Assembly (NCBI GenBank): GCA_031406385.1
Contig: JANOHI010000204.1
Coordinates: forward strand, 1 to 14,405
Reading direction: 5' to 3'
Source: JANLQX01 sp031406385
GTDB taxonomy: Bacteria; Actinomycetota; Acidimicrobiia; Acidimicrobiales; JANYDT01
Length of the DNA: 14,405 nucleotides
In this document: positions 13,347 through 14,405 of the stretch, one piece after another
Layout: each line of letters opens with the position of its first letter
How positions within the stretch are numbered: the stretch's first letter is position 1
Position numbers and translations under genes: made by a program
Notes under the pieces: model-generated
Seen by the model: the letters and a program-made list of their open reading frames with translations, nothing else
Database searches by the model: none
What the model was told of the DNA's origin: nothing

Positions 13347-14405
13347 ATGAATGGGCATGAGATGGTCAGCACGCATACGGATCCGCTGGACTTGACTCCG
13401 GCGCTGATGTCGCCGTTGCAGCCCCACGTGATTGTGTTGTTTGGCGGAGCCGGTGATCTCGCCCGCCGGAAGCTGTTGCCCGGCCTGATGCACCTCTGGC
13501 AGGCGGGTCTGCTGCCCGAGTGCCGCATCGTGGGAACGTCGCTCGAGTCCTTCGACGACGACGGATTTCGCGCGTTTGCGCGCGCTGCGTGCGACGAGTT
13601 CAGCGCCCACGGCTTCACCGACGAAGAGTGGTCGGCGTTCGGTCGACGGATTTCCTACGTCACCCAAGACGGCGGTCCCGACGGGCTCGCTGCGGCAGTT
13701 GCTGCTGCAGAGGCGGAACTCGGCGGAGAGCCCCGCCGTCTCCACTACCTCAGCGTGCCCCCGAACGCCGCCCGCGCCGTGATCGCCACCCTCGACAAGG
13801 CCGGCCTCGTCTCCCGGTCCCGCATCATCATGGAGAAGCCGTTCGGCATGAACCTGGCCACGTCGAAGACGCTCAACGCGCTTCTCCATGCCACCTTCGA
13901 CGAGGAGCAGATCTTCCGGATCGATCACTTCCTCGGCAAGGAGGCGGCCCAGAACATCCTGGCGTTCCGCTTCGCCAACGGTTTGTTCGAGCCCATCTGG
14001 AACCGCAACCACATCGATCACGTGCAGATTGACGTGCCCGAGACCCTTGCGCTGGAGAAGCGGGTCGGCTTTTATGAGTCGACCGGTGCCTATCGCGACA
14101 TGGTCGTCACTCACCTTTTCCAGGTCCTTGCGTTCATGGCTATGGAGCCGCCGACCGCGCTCGATCCCCGCGCCATCACCGAGGAGAAGAACAAGGTGTT
14201 CCGATCGATGAAGCCGATCGAGCCGGCCCATGTGGTGCGCGGCCAGTACCTCGGGTACCGCGACGAGCCCGGCGTGGCGCCGGACTCCGAGACCGAGACC
14301 TTCATCGCGTTGCGCTGCGAGATCGACACGTGGCGATGGGCGGGAGTGCCGTTCTTCCTGGCATCTCGACGTGCCCGGAAATCGGAAAATCCTTGCGGAA
14401 CGGAT
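13347..14405 (+). CDS. zwf: Glucose-6-phosphate 1-dehydrogenase (3' partial, frame break near window end)
   Basis: Oxidises glucose-6-phosphate to 6-phosphogluconolactone with NAD(P)+, the entry to the oxidative pentose phosphate pathway. Visible are the nucleotide-binding GGAGDLARRKLLPGL (33-47), LHYLSVPP (132-139), EKPFG (163-167), the active-site RIDHFLGKE (191-199), FANGLFEPIWNRNHIDHVQI (209-228), YESTGAYRDMVVTHLFQVLA (243-262) and RWAGVPFFL (330-338). The usual next residues are R-T/S/A-G-K, but this frame reads ASRRARKSENPCGTD. Another frame contains GKSLRN just before the end, so the last ~45 bases look shifted or carry an insertion. Only 353 codons are in the window against roughly 480-510 for the full protein. 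The start is supported by TAGGGT 7 bases upstream. No other pentose phosphate gene is visible; the next genes lie outside the window. Confidence 0.9.
   Translation, partial: MNGHEMVSTHTDPLDLTPALMSPLQPHVIVLFGGAGDLARRKLLPGLMHLWQAGLLPECRIVGTSLESFDDDGFRAFARAACDEFSAHGFTDEEWSAFGRRISYVTQDGGPDGLAAAVAAAEAELGGEPRRLHYLSVPPNAARAVIATLDKAGLVSRSRIIMEKPFGMNLATSKTLNALLHATFDEEQIFRIDHFLGKEAAQNILAFRFANGLFEPIWNRNHIDHVQIDVPETLALEKRVGFYESTGAYRDMVVTHLFQVLAFMAMEPPTALDPRAITEEKNKVFRSMKPIEPAHVVRGQYLGYRDEPGVAPDSETETFIALRCEIDTWRWAGVPFFLASRRARKSENPCGTD

Noticed and set aside
12816..14231. 471-codon open frame on the minus strand opposite the cupin and zwf genes
   Set aside because: It is antisense to zwf, which has unmistakable G6PD motifs, and to the cupin-like gene. 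Its product is Arg/Gly/His-rich with no domain pattern, as expected for a shadow frame in high-GC DNA.

Overview
The window is gene-dense, high-GC DNA whose layout and gene content point to an actinobacterium, most plausibly an Acidimicrobiia-type lineage (Ilumatobacter-like). This placement is inference. It rests on an actinobacterial-type polyphosphate glucokinase (ROK family), lysine-rich basic tails of the kind seen on actinobacterial DNA-binding proteins, and repeated TAnnnT boxes 6-8 bases before start codons, the hallmark of leaderless transcripts in this phylum. There are no tRNA or rRNA genes, CRISPR arrays, transposases or phage genes, and no gene-free stretch longer than 300 bases.

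Layout. 1-2495 (+): a hydantoinase/dihydropyrimidinase-type amidohydrolase, cut at its 5' end by the window edge, and a two-module VOC (glyoxalase-fold) protein 3 bases behind it. 2517-4626 (-): dTDP-glucose 4,6-dehydratase (rmlB) downstream of a polyphosphate glucokinase (ppgK) that carries a repetitive Lys/Pro/Ala tail. 4685-5482 (+): a DUF1838 protein, divergent from ppgK. 5531-6805 (-): an M18 zinc aminopeptidase, with a decayed second copy of its 3' end just downstream. 6862-8112 (+): a class I SAM methyltransferase and orotate phosphoribosyltransferase (pyrE). 8132-11107 (-): an apparent operon of a nitrilase-superfamily protein with an altered catalytic triad, an aldehyde dehydrogenase, and a small lipocalin-like (DUF3598-like) protein. 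11199-13319 (+): a divergent operon of a MaoC-type hydratase, a CitE-type CoA-ester lyase, a possible 19-codon linker ORF and a cupin-like protein. 13347-end (+): glucose-6-phosphate dehydrogenase (zwf), truncated by the window end and apparently out of frame over its last ~45 bases.

Function. The genes are mainly metabolic. ppgK and zwf belong to glucose-6-phosphate metabolism and rmlB to deoxysugar supply. pyrE makes OMP, and the first gene may act in cyclic-amide or pyrimidine catabolism. The MaoC-CitE pair with the divergent ALDH/nitrilase-like unit looks like a small acyl-CoA or carboxylic-acid degradation module; the MaoC-CitE order resembles the Rv2499c-Rv2498c pair of mycobacteria (leucine/itaconate catabolism). 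I found no defence or mobile system. The points most worth a second look are the Ser/Arg-substituted nitrilase-like protein, the histone-like tail on the glucokinase, the decayed copy of the aminopeptidase 3' end, the consistent leaderless promoter signature, and the frame break in zwf.
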